Assembly: GCA_964618785.1 (NCBI GenBank)
Contig: CAZUCY010000037.1
Location: 1-28,867 of the forward strand
Direction of reading: 5' to 3'
Length of the DNA: 28,867 nt
From: FEN-1297 sp964618785
GTDB lineage: Bacteria > Bacteroidota > Ignavibacteria > Ignavibacteriales > Ignavibacteriaceae
Shown here in pieces: positions 1-7,600 of this stretch (position 1 is the stretch's first letter; each line of letters starts with the position of its first letter). The position numbers were made by a program, and so were the translations under genes. The notes under the pieces are model-generated. The model did not search any database. It saw only the letters and a program-made list of their open reading frames with translations, and was not told the origin of the DNA.

Positions 1-1381
1 CCATAACTCCACCCGTAGCGCCAAATATTAATCCTGCGCCGGATGCATCGCCAAAGGGTTCATCAAAACCGGACTTAGGCATCTCCGGCAGATAGATCCC
101 TGCTTCGCGGATCATTTTAGCCATTTCACGCGTTGTTAAACCGTAATCAACATCTTTATAACCTGATGAATCCATTTCAGGTCTGTTGCATTCAAACTTT
201 TTTGCAGCACACGGCATAAGTGCTACTGTAATAATATTTGCAGGATCTATTCCCGCCTGCTCAGCATAAAAAGTTTTCATAATTGCACCAAACATCTGCT
301 GGGGCGATTTAGCTGTGGACAAATAATCCAAATATTCAGGATAAAAATGTTCAATGAATTTTACCCAGCCGGGTGAGCATGAGGTAAATTGCGGAAGCAT
401 AACGGATTGATCTTTATCAACAATTACTTTTTTAAGCCTGTTAAGAAGTTCTGTTCCTTCTTCCATAATTGTCAAATCAGCGGTAAAATCGGTATCAAAT
501 ACCTTATCAAATCCTATCCTGCGCAAAGCAGTATTTAGTTCTTTGGTATAAGAATGACCCGGTTCTATTCCGAATTCTTCACCTATAGCTGCACGGGGAG
601 AAGGCGCTGTTTGTATAAGTACATGTTTTTTGGGATCATCAATAGCGGCCCAGATTTCATTGGAAGGATCATTTGCACGGAGCGCCGCTGTAGGACAGCG
701 GTTTATACACTGACCACAGTTTATGCAGATAACGTCTGCCAAGGGTTTATCAAGAAATGTTCCTATATGAGTTTCATGTCCCCTGTTTATTGCTTCAAGT
801 ACGCCAACTTCCTGTAAATCGATGCATGTTCTTACACATCTCTTGCACAGTACGCACTTGCTCATGTCTCTTATAACAGAAGCGGATGAGTTGTCGGTTT
901 CATATCTTGGTTTATCAATATGCCCGAATGTATAGCTATCAACTCCGTATTCTTTTGCCAATGATTGAAGTTCGCAATTGCCATTTCTAAAGCATGAGTA
1001 ACATTCGCCATAATGCTCGCTTAAAAGCAAATCAATTATATGACGTCTTGCTTTTCTGACCATAGGAGTTGTAGTCTTTATTTTGATAGGGGTCATAACC
1101 GGGAAAGTACATGCCGTTTGAAGCGTTCTCATTCCTTCAACATCAACAACACATATACGACATACTCCTGCAATACATAAATCAGGATGATGGCAAAGGG
1201 TGGGGATATGTACCTGGTTTTGGCGGCATGCTTCAAGTATAGTTGTCCCGAGAGGAACCGATAATTTCTTCTCATCAATTTCAATAGTTACACTCCCGCC
1301 TATTGTTGAAGTATCTTCCGGTTTGTTAACCTCAAATGGCTGCTGGCTTACAGGGACTCTTTTATTATCACGCTTTACCAT
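1..1381 (-). CDS. hydA: [FeFe] hydrogenase catalytic subunit HydA, second copy (3' end cut by window)
   Basis: Catalytic subunit of a trimeric NADH-linked [FeFe] hydrogenase (2H+ + 2e- to H2, cytoplasmic). About 460 residues are readable and the frame is still open at base 2, so the C-terminal 110-130 residues, including the last H-cluster motif, lie outside. In order: N-terminal [2Fe-2S] domain (Cys about 63, 74, 77, 91), His/Cys-ligated [4Fe-4S] (H123, C127, C130, C136), two ferredoxin clusters (C176-C186 and C219-C229), then the H-domain with TSCSPGW (about 333-339), MPCAAKKFE and the start of the FGATGGVM motif. The first active-site motif has Cys-Ser where HydA1 at 7601-9331 has Cys-Cys. 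The start ATG lies inside the end of hydB2 (14-nt overlap) behind a GGAAAGGAA-type ribosome site, so the two genes are probably translationally coupled. Family assignment is secure. Confidence 0.95.
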   Translation of the reverse strand, partial: MVKRDNKRVPVSQQPFEVNKPEDTSTIGGSVTIEIDEKKLSVPLGTTILEACRQNQVHIPTLCHHPDLCIAGVCRICVVDVEGMRTLQTACTFPVMTPIKIKTTTPMVRKARRHIIDLLLSEHYGECYSCFRNGNCELQSLAKEYGVDSYTFGHIDKPRYETDNSSASVIRDMSKCVLCKRCVRTCIDLQEVGVLEAINRGHETHIGTFLDKPLADVICINCGQCINRCPTAALRANDPSNEIWAAIDDPKKHVLIQTAPSPRAAIGEEFGIEPGHSYTKELNTALRRIGFDKVFDTDFTADLTIMEEGTELLNRLKKVIVDKDQSVMLPQFTSCSPGWVKFIEHFYPEYLDYLSTAKSPQQMFGAIMKTFYAEQAGIDPANIITVALMPCAAKKFECNRPEMDSSGYKDVDYGLTTREMAKMIREAGIYLPEMPKSGFDEPFGDASGAGLIFGATGGVM

Positions 1382-2591
1382 AACTAATTCCTTTCCCATT
1401 TGTATTGAAGATCTCATCTTTAAAATTTTCTAATATAGAAATAAAAGCATTCGGGCTTGACTGACCCAGACCGCATTTGGATGCCACCTGCATTGTTTTA
1501 CCCAATTCCTTCAAAGTGTTAATATATGCAAAGGTATAATTACTATTTTCTATTTTTGTTATACCTTCCATCAATTTAATATTGCCTACCCTGCAAGGTG
1601 TACATTGCCCGCAAGATTCTTCTACAAAAAACTCCATGAAGTTTTTAAGAATTTTAAGCATGTTCCTGCTTTCATTAAATATGATTATTGAACCGCCAGT
1701 TGCAGCATCTTCGTATGCAAGCGAGCGATCAAATTGAGATTTTGGGATGCAAACACCTGAAGCTCCACCAACCTGAACTGCTTTAGTGTTTTTTGCTTCG
1801 ACTATTTCAAGGAGCACGTCAATTTTTGTACCCCAAGGCAATTCATAAACGCCTGGTTTACCGCAGTCCCCAGATACAGAAAAAAGCTTTGAGCCTGTAG
1901 ATTTATTAGTGCCATTTTTCTTGAACCACTCACCGCCTTTAACTATTATATGAGATACTGAAGACAATGTTTCGACATTATTAACAACAGTCGGGTAATC
2001 CAAATAACCGGTATTAACTGGGTATGGCGGGCGGTTTCTCGGTTCACCTCTGCAACCTTCAAGAGATTCAATGAGAGCGGTTTCTTCACCGCAAACATAA
2101 GCGCCTGATCCAAGCCTGATGCTAATTTCAAAATTAAATCCTTCCCTGCCTAAAATATTTTTTCCCAAAAGATGATCTTTTCTCATCCAGGTTAAATGAT
2201 TTTCAAGTGATTCAAGCATATATTCATATTCACCACGCAGATAAACAATGCCTTTTTTTGCCCCGATTGTATATCCGGCGACAACCATTCCGTCAAAAAC
2301 TAATTCAGGATATTCCAGCAGCAATACCCTGTCTTTAAACGTGCCGGGCTCTCCTTCATCAGCATTGCATACAATAAATTTTTCATCGGCATTCGCCGCT
2401 GCTGTTAGCATCCATTTTGTTGCAGTAGGAAAACCGGCACCGCCTCTTCCCTTTAAACCGGAGTTCTTAATTTCAAAAAGGATATCTTCCCTGCTGAGAG
2501 TAATTGCCTTCTTTACTGCATCTCCGGCGCAATATTCGGAAAATAGAACCGGACCTGATCTTTTATTGTTATTCGTTTTTGTGAATTCCAT
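1368..2591 (-). CDS. hydB: Short NuoF-like NADH-binding subunit HydB, second copy
   Basis: NADH:acceptor flavoprotein subunit that passes electrons between NADH and HydA. At 407 residues it is only the NuoF core: FMN/NADH-binding GRGGAGFP (48-55), the VCGEETALIESLEG segment (about 166-179) and one [4Fe-4S] site (C327, C330, C333, C373). It lacks both the N-terminal thioredoxin-like [2Fe-2S] domain and the C-terminal two-[4Fe-4S] domain found in HydB1 at 9356-11341. From family knowledge, HydB proteins without these extra domains occur in NADH-dependent hydrogenases that need no ferredoxin, so the second complex is probably non-bifurcating (inference). It lies 8 nt after hydC2 and overlaps hydA2 by 14 nt. 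Confidence 0.93.
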   Translation of the reverse strand: MEFTKTNNNKRSGPVLFSEYCAGDAVKKAITLSREDILFEIKNSGLKGRGGAGFPTATKWMLTAAANADEKFIVCNADEGEPGTFKDRVLLLEYPELVFDGMVVAGYTIGAKKGIVYLRGEYEYMLESLENHLTWMRKDHLLGKNILGREGFNFEISIRLGSGAYVCGEETALIESLEGCRGEPRNRPPYPVNTGYLDYPTVVNNVETLSSVSHIIVKGGEWFKKNGTNKSTGSKLFSVSGDCGKPGVYELPWGTKIDVLLEIVEAKNTKAVQVGGASGVCIPKSQFDRSLAYEDAATGGSIIIFNESRNMLKILKNFMEFFVEESCGQCTPCRVGNIKLMEGITKIENSNYTFAYINTLKELGKTMQVASKCGLGQSSPNAFISILENFKDEIFNTNGKGISYGKA

Positions 2592-2599
2592 ATTTACCT

Positions 2600-3073
2600 C
2601 TATTTAATTTCATTCAAGATATTAACTGCGGTTTCAGGATCTAAGTGTGTGTAAACTTTCTCATTTACAAGCATTGCGGGTCCCTGGTCGCACATCCCAA
2701 GACAATTAGTATATTCAAGAGTAATCCGTTTATCCTTAGTCGTCTCACCGAAAGAGACACCAAGTTCTCTTGTAACAGCAGCTTCAACAGCATCTTTACC
2801 TGCCATATCGCAAGAAATTGTTCTGCACAATCGGACAATATTTCTCCCTTTAGGTTCCGAGCAAAGAAAGGAATAAAATGTAATTACACTAAATACTTCC
2901 ACAGGATGAATATTCAATAACCTGGCTACTTCCTGTTGTGCAAAATCGGAAATATGTTTATATTTTCTATGTATTGCCTGCAGAATTTGAAGCAGCGCAG
3001 GTCGGTCGGATCCGTATTGATTTACCAGGCTTTCTATTTCCTCAGATAATGCATTCTTTTCAAGTACAAGCAT
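2600..3073 (-). CDS. hydC: NuoE-like [2Fe-2S] subunit HydC, second copy
   Basis: Thioredoxin-like [2Fe-2S] subunit of the second hydrogenase, homologous to NuoE/HndA. It has 157 residues, the usual family length. The four cluster cysteines are visible as LCRTISC (C83, C88) and NCLGMC (C124, C128), with the typical helical N-terminal half and the VFSVITFYSF segment before them. It is expected to relay electrons next to the FMN of HydB2. The start lies 2 nt after the stop of the upstream receiver gene and its end is 8 nt before hydB2, so the signalling cassette and the second hydrogenase belong to one transcript. Confidence 0.93.
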   Translation of the reverse strand: MLVLEKNALSEEIESLVNQYGSDRPALLQILQAIHRKYKHISDFAQQEVARLLNIHPVEVFSVITFYSFLCSEPKGRNIVRLCRTISCDMAGKDAVEAAVTRELGVSFGETTKDKRITLEYTNCLGMCDQGPAMLVNEKVYTHLDPETAVNILNEIK

Positions 3074-3075
3074 AT

Positions 3076-3456
3076 TTAAACGCCTCCTTTTGCATGCAAT
3101 AATTTTTCGACTTTCTCAATCAATTGTTCGGGGGAGATCGGTTTTTCAACAAACTCATCAACCGGCACAAGTTCATTGACCCCGAAATCCATTCCAAGAG
3201 ATTTAGAAACTGAGGTATACATTATTATAGGAGATGAAATTTTTTCTTTTCTGAACTTTTGTGCAAGGAAGAATCCATCATCCGGTTCATTCATCATAAC
3301 ATCTAAGATAATTAAATCCGGAGAATTTTCTTTGACGATTTTGTAACCATCATCGGGATTGGTTGCGGTTACAACCTCATATCCTTTAGAAGTTAAGACA
3401 AGACTACTGGCATCAAGGATATCAGGGTCATCGTCTATGATAGCTATTTTAGCCAT
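3076..3456 (-). CDS. Stand-alone response-regulator receiver protein
   Basis: Single CheY-like receiver domain of 126 residues with no output domain. The acidic pocket is DDD (8-10), the phosphoacceptor is D52 in LDVMM, the conserved Thr/Ser is in YTS (about 80-82), and Lys-Pro is in VEKP. The protein ends shortly after the last helix of the fold. It is separated by 2 nt from hydC2 and follows the receiver-PAS-kinase gene, so it probably acts as a phosphorylated intermediate or protein-binding switch in the hydrogenase signalling cassette. The partner is not identifiable from sequence. Confidence 0.9.
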   Translation of the reverse strand: MAKIAIIDDDPDILDASSLVLTSKGYEVVTATNPDDGYKIVKENSPDLIILDVMMNEPDDGFFLAQKFRKEKISSPIIMYTSVSKSLGMDFGVNELVPVDEFVEKPISPEQLIEKVEKLLHAKGGV

Positions 3457-3510
3457 AAAGTGCCTCGTATTTGTTATTTTGTATAAGTTGGTAACTATAA
3501 TTATTTTATT

Positions 3511-5025
3511 TCAATTACCCGCATTTTGTTTTTTATTTTTGATTCCGTTTCTTAACGGAAGAAATATTTTAAAAGATGTCCCTATATTGAACTCGCTTTC
3601 AACCTCCATCTTACCGGAATAGGAATCGACAATTCTTTTTACAATAGACAAACCTAGTCCGGTTCCGCTTATATCTTTTGTCTTTTCATTTTTAGCTCTG
3701 AAAAATTCCTGAAACAATTTTGCTTTTTCAGCAGGCTTTAAGCCGATACCGGTATCTTTAACTTCCAAAATTATGTAATTACCGGATGAACTTAAAATTA
3801 TGTCTATAGAACCGTCCTGTCTATTATATTTAATAGAGTTGCTTATCAGATTCGTACAAAGTCTGCTTATTTCATCCTGATCAGCAAGCAGGCATGGGAG
3901 CACTTCAGAGGAATTGACATTAACAGATATATTTTTCTTTTTAATTTCAATCTGGAATAATTCAATTATAGACTTTATAATAACATAAAGATCAATTTCC
4001 TTAATTTCTTTATTTACGGTCCTTAATTCCATCCTGGAAATATCGAGAAGATCATTGACCATTTTCAGAAGACCGTCAAGGCGAATCTGCGATCTGTTAA
4101 GATAATTCAGTTTTTGTTCTTCGCTTAAATGGATAGAAATATCTGAGAAAAGTTTTAAATAACCGTAAACAGCTGCAATAGGTGCTTTTAGCTCATGCGA
4201 TACCATAGATACAAATTGTGATTTCAAAAATTCTATTTTCTTCAACTCGGTTATATCTTTCATAACAACAACTACACCGGCAAGTGTCCCATCAGGATTT
4301 GCGACAGGAGAAGAAGTGGCTTCGACATAAAATTCACGATTTGGTTTTAGTTCAACTTCGGATGAAAAAGATTTTTGTTCACATTTTTGGGAAGATAAAA
4401 ATTTATTTATAAGATCTGCAATTTGGGGATGCAGTTTATCCATTATATTTTCTTCAATCTTTATTTGATCGAAGCTGAGATATTTTAATGCACTCGGATT
4501 AAATAAAACTGCTTCGCCGTTTTTATTGACGACAAGAAGCCCATCTGTAATTGAATTTATAATTGTATTTAACCTGGACTTTTCAAAAGCAACCTCAAGG
4601 AGCCGCTCTTCCCTTTCCTGCTTCCATTTCTTTTTTTCTAAAATTAATTCTCTGCGACTGTAGCCCTGGGATAATTTCTGAAACAACTCTTCGGGGGTAA
4701 AAGGTTTGGGAATATAGCTGAACGCACCGAATTTTATTGCTTCAATTGCAGTTTCATAACTTGCATAACCGGTAGCGATAAGACAAACGGAATCCGGGTA
4801 AACTTTAAGTATTTCTTTCATCACTTGGATGCCGTCAATATCGGGCATTTTCAAATCGATGATGGCAAGATCAAATTCAGTAGTGGTACCGAGTTTAATA
4901 CCGTCATAGCCATTTTCCGCAGTCTCTACAAAATACCCCTCACCTTCCAAAAGCCGTTTTGTTCCGATGCGGAGACCTTTCTCATCGTCGACTATTAATA
5001 TTTTCGGACAATGGCTGTTTTCCAT
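3511..5025 (-). CDS. Receiver-PAS-histidine kinase (hybrid signalling protein)
   Basis: Soluble signalling protein of 504 residues with no membrane segment. It has an N-terminal receiver (DDE at 13-15, phosphoacceptor D57, KPF near 108), a charged coiled-coil stretch (about 125-155), a PAS domain (about 150-262), a HisKA domain with H277 in SHELKAP, and a HATPase domain with the N box around NSIKYN, DTGIGL and GTGLGLSIVKRI. The receiver in front of a kinase suggests it is driven by an upstream kinase, most simply the hydrogenase-like kinase at 5527-7530, and relays to one of the two stand-alone receivers that flank it. That order of transfer is inference; the domains are clear. Confidence 0.92.
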   Translation of the reverse strand: MENSHCPKILIVDDEKGLRIGTKRLLEGEGYFVETAENGYDGIKLGTTTEFDLAIIDLKMPDIDGIQVMKEILKVYPDSVCLIATGYASYETAIEAIKFGAFSYIPKPFTPEELFQKLSQGYSRRELILEKKKWKQEREERLLEVAFEKSRLNTIINSITDGLLVVNKNGEAVLFNPSALKYLSFDQIKIEENIMDKLHPQIADLINKFLSSQKCEQKSFSSEVELKPNREFYVEATSSPVANPDGTLAGVVVVMKDITELKKIEFLKSQFVSMVSHELKAPIAAVYGYLKLFSDISIHLSEEQKLNYLNRSQIRLDGLLKMVNDLLDISRMELRTVNKEIKEIDLYVIIKSIIELFQIEIKKKNISVNVNSSEVLPCLLADQDEISRLCTNLISNSIKYNRQDGSIDIILSSSGNYIILEVKDTGIGLKPAEKAKLFQEFFRAKNEKTKDISGTGLGLSIVKRIVDSYSGKMEVESEFNIGTSFKIFLPLRNGIKNKKQNAGN

Positions 5026-5098
5026 ATAAGCTAATTACTTTAATTAGATTCACACTCCGAGACCTACCTGTACATTACCCGGAATTAAAGAAAAGAGA

Positions 5099-5512
5099 TT
5101 AATTATCTTTCAAAGAAAAATAAGATTCGAGCTTTTGAACCAATTCATCAGCTACCACAGGTTTATTAATTATTTCATCGCATTTTATCCATTCTTTTTC
5201 TTCACCCGTAGAAGCGCTGAATTTAAAACCGGTAAAATAAGCAGCAGATGTCAGAACAATAACCGGAATATTTTTTCCATAATTGTCCTTCTTTATTCTA
5301 TAACTTAAAACAAAGCCCGAATCATGTTCTTCCATAATTAAATCTAATATTGCTGCATCGGGTTTTTCAGATATAAATAGTTCCCAGCCTTGCTTACTAT
5401 TATCTGCTGTAATAACCTGGTATCCTCTTGATTCGAGTAGAATTTTATTCTGCTCTAAAAGATCTAAATCATCATCAACCAGTAATATTTTTTTCTTCAC
5501 ATCGGATTGCAT
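5099..5512 (-). CDS. Stand-alone response-regulator receiver protein
   Basis: Receiver-only protein of 137 residues. The acidic pocket is DDD (13-15), the phosphoacceptor is D57 in ILDLIM, the Thr/Ser is in LTS and the Lys is in INKP. A loop insertion before the final Lys-Pro (around KFSASTGEEKEW) is longer than in a typical receiver, and the receiver at 3076-3456 has a shorter loop at the same place. It follows the hydrogenase-like kinase gene by 14 nt, so it is the likely direct phosphoacceptor of that kinase. No DNA-binding domain is present. Confidence 0.9.
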   Translation of the reverse strand: MQSDVKKKILLVDDDLDLLEQNKILLESRGYQVITADNSKQGWELFISEKPDAAILDLIMEEHDSGFVLSYRIKKDNYGKNIPVIVLTSAAYFTGFKFSASTGEEKEWIKCDEIINKPVVADELVQKLESYFSLKDN

Positions 5513-5526
5513 TAGAATTTTACTCC

Positions 5527-7530
5527 TTAATTCAAATTAATTGTTTGCGTTTTATTTTCCTTCGGAAGTTTAACGACAAAAGTCGTTCCTTTCCCTTGCC
5601 CGCTTTGAAATGAAATAAATCCTTGATGCATTTTCACAATACCGTAAGTAATTGCTAATCCTAGCCCCGTACCTTTTCCTATTTTTTTAGTAGTGAAAAA
5701 AGGAGTGAATACTTTAATAAAGTTTTCCTTTAAAATGCCCGGTCCGTTGTCGTTTATTTCGGTTACAAGAAATTCATTTTCCCATTTAAGCTTTACTGTA
5801 AGAGATTTTCGGCAGTCTTCTTCCAACTCTTCAAGCGCCTCACACGAATTATTAATAATATTCAGGAATACCTGTTTAAGCTGGTCTTCATCGCCGTCAA
5901 TTACAGATGAGCTTATTAGCCCTTCAGTATCTATTTCAATATTCTCATAAAGCGGATTTACTTTTATAGTTTTTAAAATATCCTCAAGAAGAAAAGACAA
6001 ATCAACTTTTGTTATATTCAGTTTCCCCTGCCTGGCAAAATTCAAAAGATTAGCTACAATATTTTTACACCTGTTTGCCTCGCTCATAATTAAATCCAGG
6101 TCTTCTGAGTTTTGGCCGCCTTCCTGCACACGCAAAAGCTGCTTTTTTAATAATGAAGAATAAAGAATGATGGTGCCAAGCGGATTATTTATTTCATGAG
6201 CCACACCGGCAGCTAGCTGGCCAATGGATGCAAGTTTTTCGGCAGTTCTTAATTGCTCCTGTGTATTACTTAAATCGTTATATGCTTTGCCGAGTTCATC
6301 TATCAGATAAGGCATACACATTTCGTTTTCAGCAAGGTCTTTCGCAATTGCTACCGCATATTCACGACATGTATTGTAACCGCATGCACCGCAGTTTAGC
6401 TCATCTTGAGGCGTAAACTTATTTGTCTGTGCTAAAATTTCTTTAATTCTTTCTTCCGATGGATATGGTCGCGTTTGGCTTTTAGCCGAAAAGTTTCTCA
6501 AAAAATTTATTTTCCTGCTGTTATAAAGATTACTTTTCCAAATCTGTTTATCGGTAGAATTAATTTTATCTTCAATATAATTTATAACTTTTTCTCTTCT
6601 TGAATAATAATTCAATTCGGAATCGATTGCCGGGCCGCTTATACAACCCTCGCAAAACAATATATCAACAAATTTTGCTTTAATATTGTTATCTGATATT
6701 TCATCAATCAACTCTGTCACTTTTCTTTTTCCTTCAACTACGATAATTTCCTTTTCAAGGATATCGCCGGGAATTTTCGCTGTTTTCAAAAGTCCGCCTG
6801 CAAGCGGGAAAGCTTTACCCATATAAGCATGCGGCGGGTCAAAATTACTTTCTTCCATTTTTCCTAGTTCAATTTCCTGTTGAATAAGCATCTTTTTAAT
6901 ATCCGTAAAAGTTAATACGGCATCAATTGCGCCGCGTACTTCATCATCAAGATATTCCTGTTTCTTTGCAATGCACGGACCGACAAACACAATTTTATAA
7001 TCGCTACCTAAATTGGACTTTAAGTATCTTCCCATAGCAATCATAGGCGATACTATTTTTGCAAGGTTTGGTACCAAATCCGTATGGTACTTTTCAATAT
7101 AATTTATAACAGCCGGGCAAGCAGAACTAATTACCGTCTTTTTGTTCTCGGATTCAAAAACTTTAAGATAATGACTGCTTATTAAATCAGCACCAAATGC
7201 AGTTTCTATAACTTTACTGAAACCTAGTTTTCTTAAAGCACCCGGCAGTTTCAGATAATCAGTAGGAAATGAAGCTGCAAAAGACGGGGCTACAATAGCT
7301 ATTGTCTTCGGCTGTGTTAAAATTTCATTTCGTACTTTTTCGATGTCGCTGGCAATACGTTTAGCATTTTGGGAACAAACTTTTACGCAATGCCCGCATA
7401 CTATACATCTTTCATGTAGTACTGCCGCTTGTCCATTAATTACTTTTATTGCCTGAGCAGGGCACTCTCTGATACATGAATAGCATCTTTTACATCTTGC
7501 AAGTATAGTGCTGACTATTCCATCATTCAT
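5527..7530 (-). CDS. Sensory [FeFe]-hydrogenase-like histidine kinase
   Basis: A 667-residue cytoplasmic fusion. Domains: two ferredoxin [4Fe-4S] sites (C13, C16, C19, C23; C42, C45, C48, C52); a hydrogenase large-subunit-like domain (about 75-300) with SSACP (C138), GPCIAKKQE (C186) and FCEGCISGP (C293, C296); an RnfB-type four-Cys cluster domain (C380, C383, C388, C405); a coiled linker; HisKA with H445 in HEINNPLG; and HATPase with NDNGPGI and GTGLGLAI. The proton-shuttle Cys of catalytic hydrogenases is Ala here, as in HydS-type sensory hydrogenases, while the four cysteines that would hold an H-cluster-type [4Fe-4S] remain (the last pair with CxxC spacing). It is most likely a sensor of H2 or of reduced-ferredoxin state (inference). 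No PAS domain or membrane segment. It lies between hydA1 and a receiver gene. Confidence 0.9.
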   Translation of the reverse strand: MNDGIVSTILARCKRCYSCIRECPAQAIKVINGQAAVLHERCIVCGHCVKVCSQNAKRIASDIEKVRNEILTQPKTIAIVAPSFAASFPTDYLKLPGALRKLGFSKVIETAFGADLISSHYLKVFESENKKTVISSACPAVINYIEKYHTDLVPNLAKIVSPMIAMGRYLKSNLGSDYKIVFVGPCIAKKQEYLDDEVRGAIDAVLTFTDIKKMLIQQEIELGKMEESNFDPPHAYMGKAFPLAGGLLKTAKIPGDILEKEIIVVEGKRKVTELIDEISDNNIKAKFVDILFCEGCISGPAIDSELNYYSRREKVINYIEDKINSTDKQIWKSNLYNSRKINFLRNFSAKSQTRPYPSEERIKEILAQTNKFTPQDELNCGACGYNTCREYAVAIAKDLAENEMCMPYLIDELGKAYNDLSNTQEQLRTAEKLASIGQLAAGVAHEINNPLGTIILYSSLLKKQLLRVQEGGQNSEDLDLIMSEANRCKNIVANLLNFARQGKLNITKVDLSFLLEDILKTIKVNPLYENIEIDTEGLISSSVIDGDEDQLKQVFLNIINNSCEALEELEEDCRKSLTVKLKWENEFLVTEINDNGPGILKENFIKVFTPFFTTKKIGKGTGLGLAITYGIVKMHQGFISFQSGQGKGTTFVVKLPKENKTQTINLN

Positions 7531-7600
7531 TTCGCAACCTAATTTTCCTGTTCCGCAACTGCACTAAAACAAAAAGAACTTTTTAATCTAAACTAATTAT

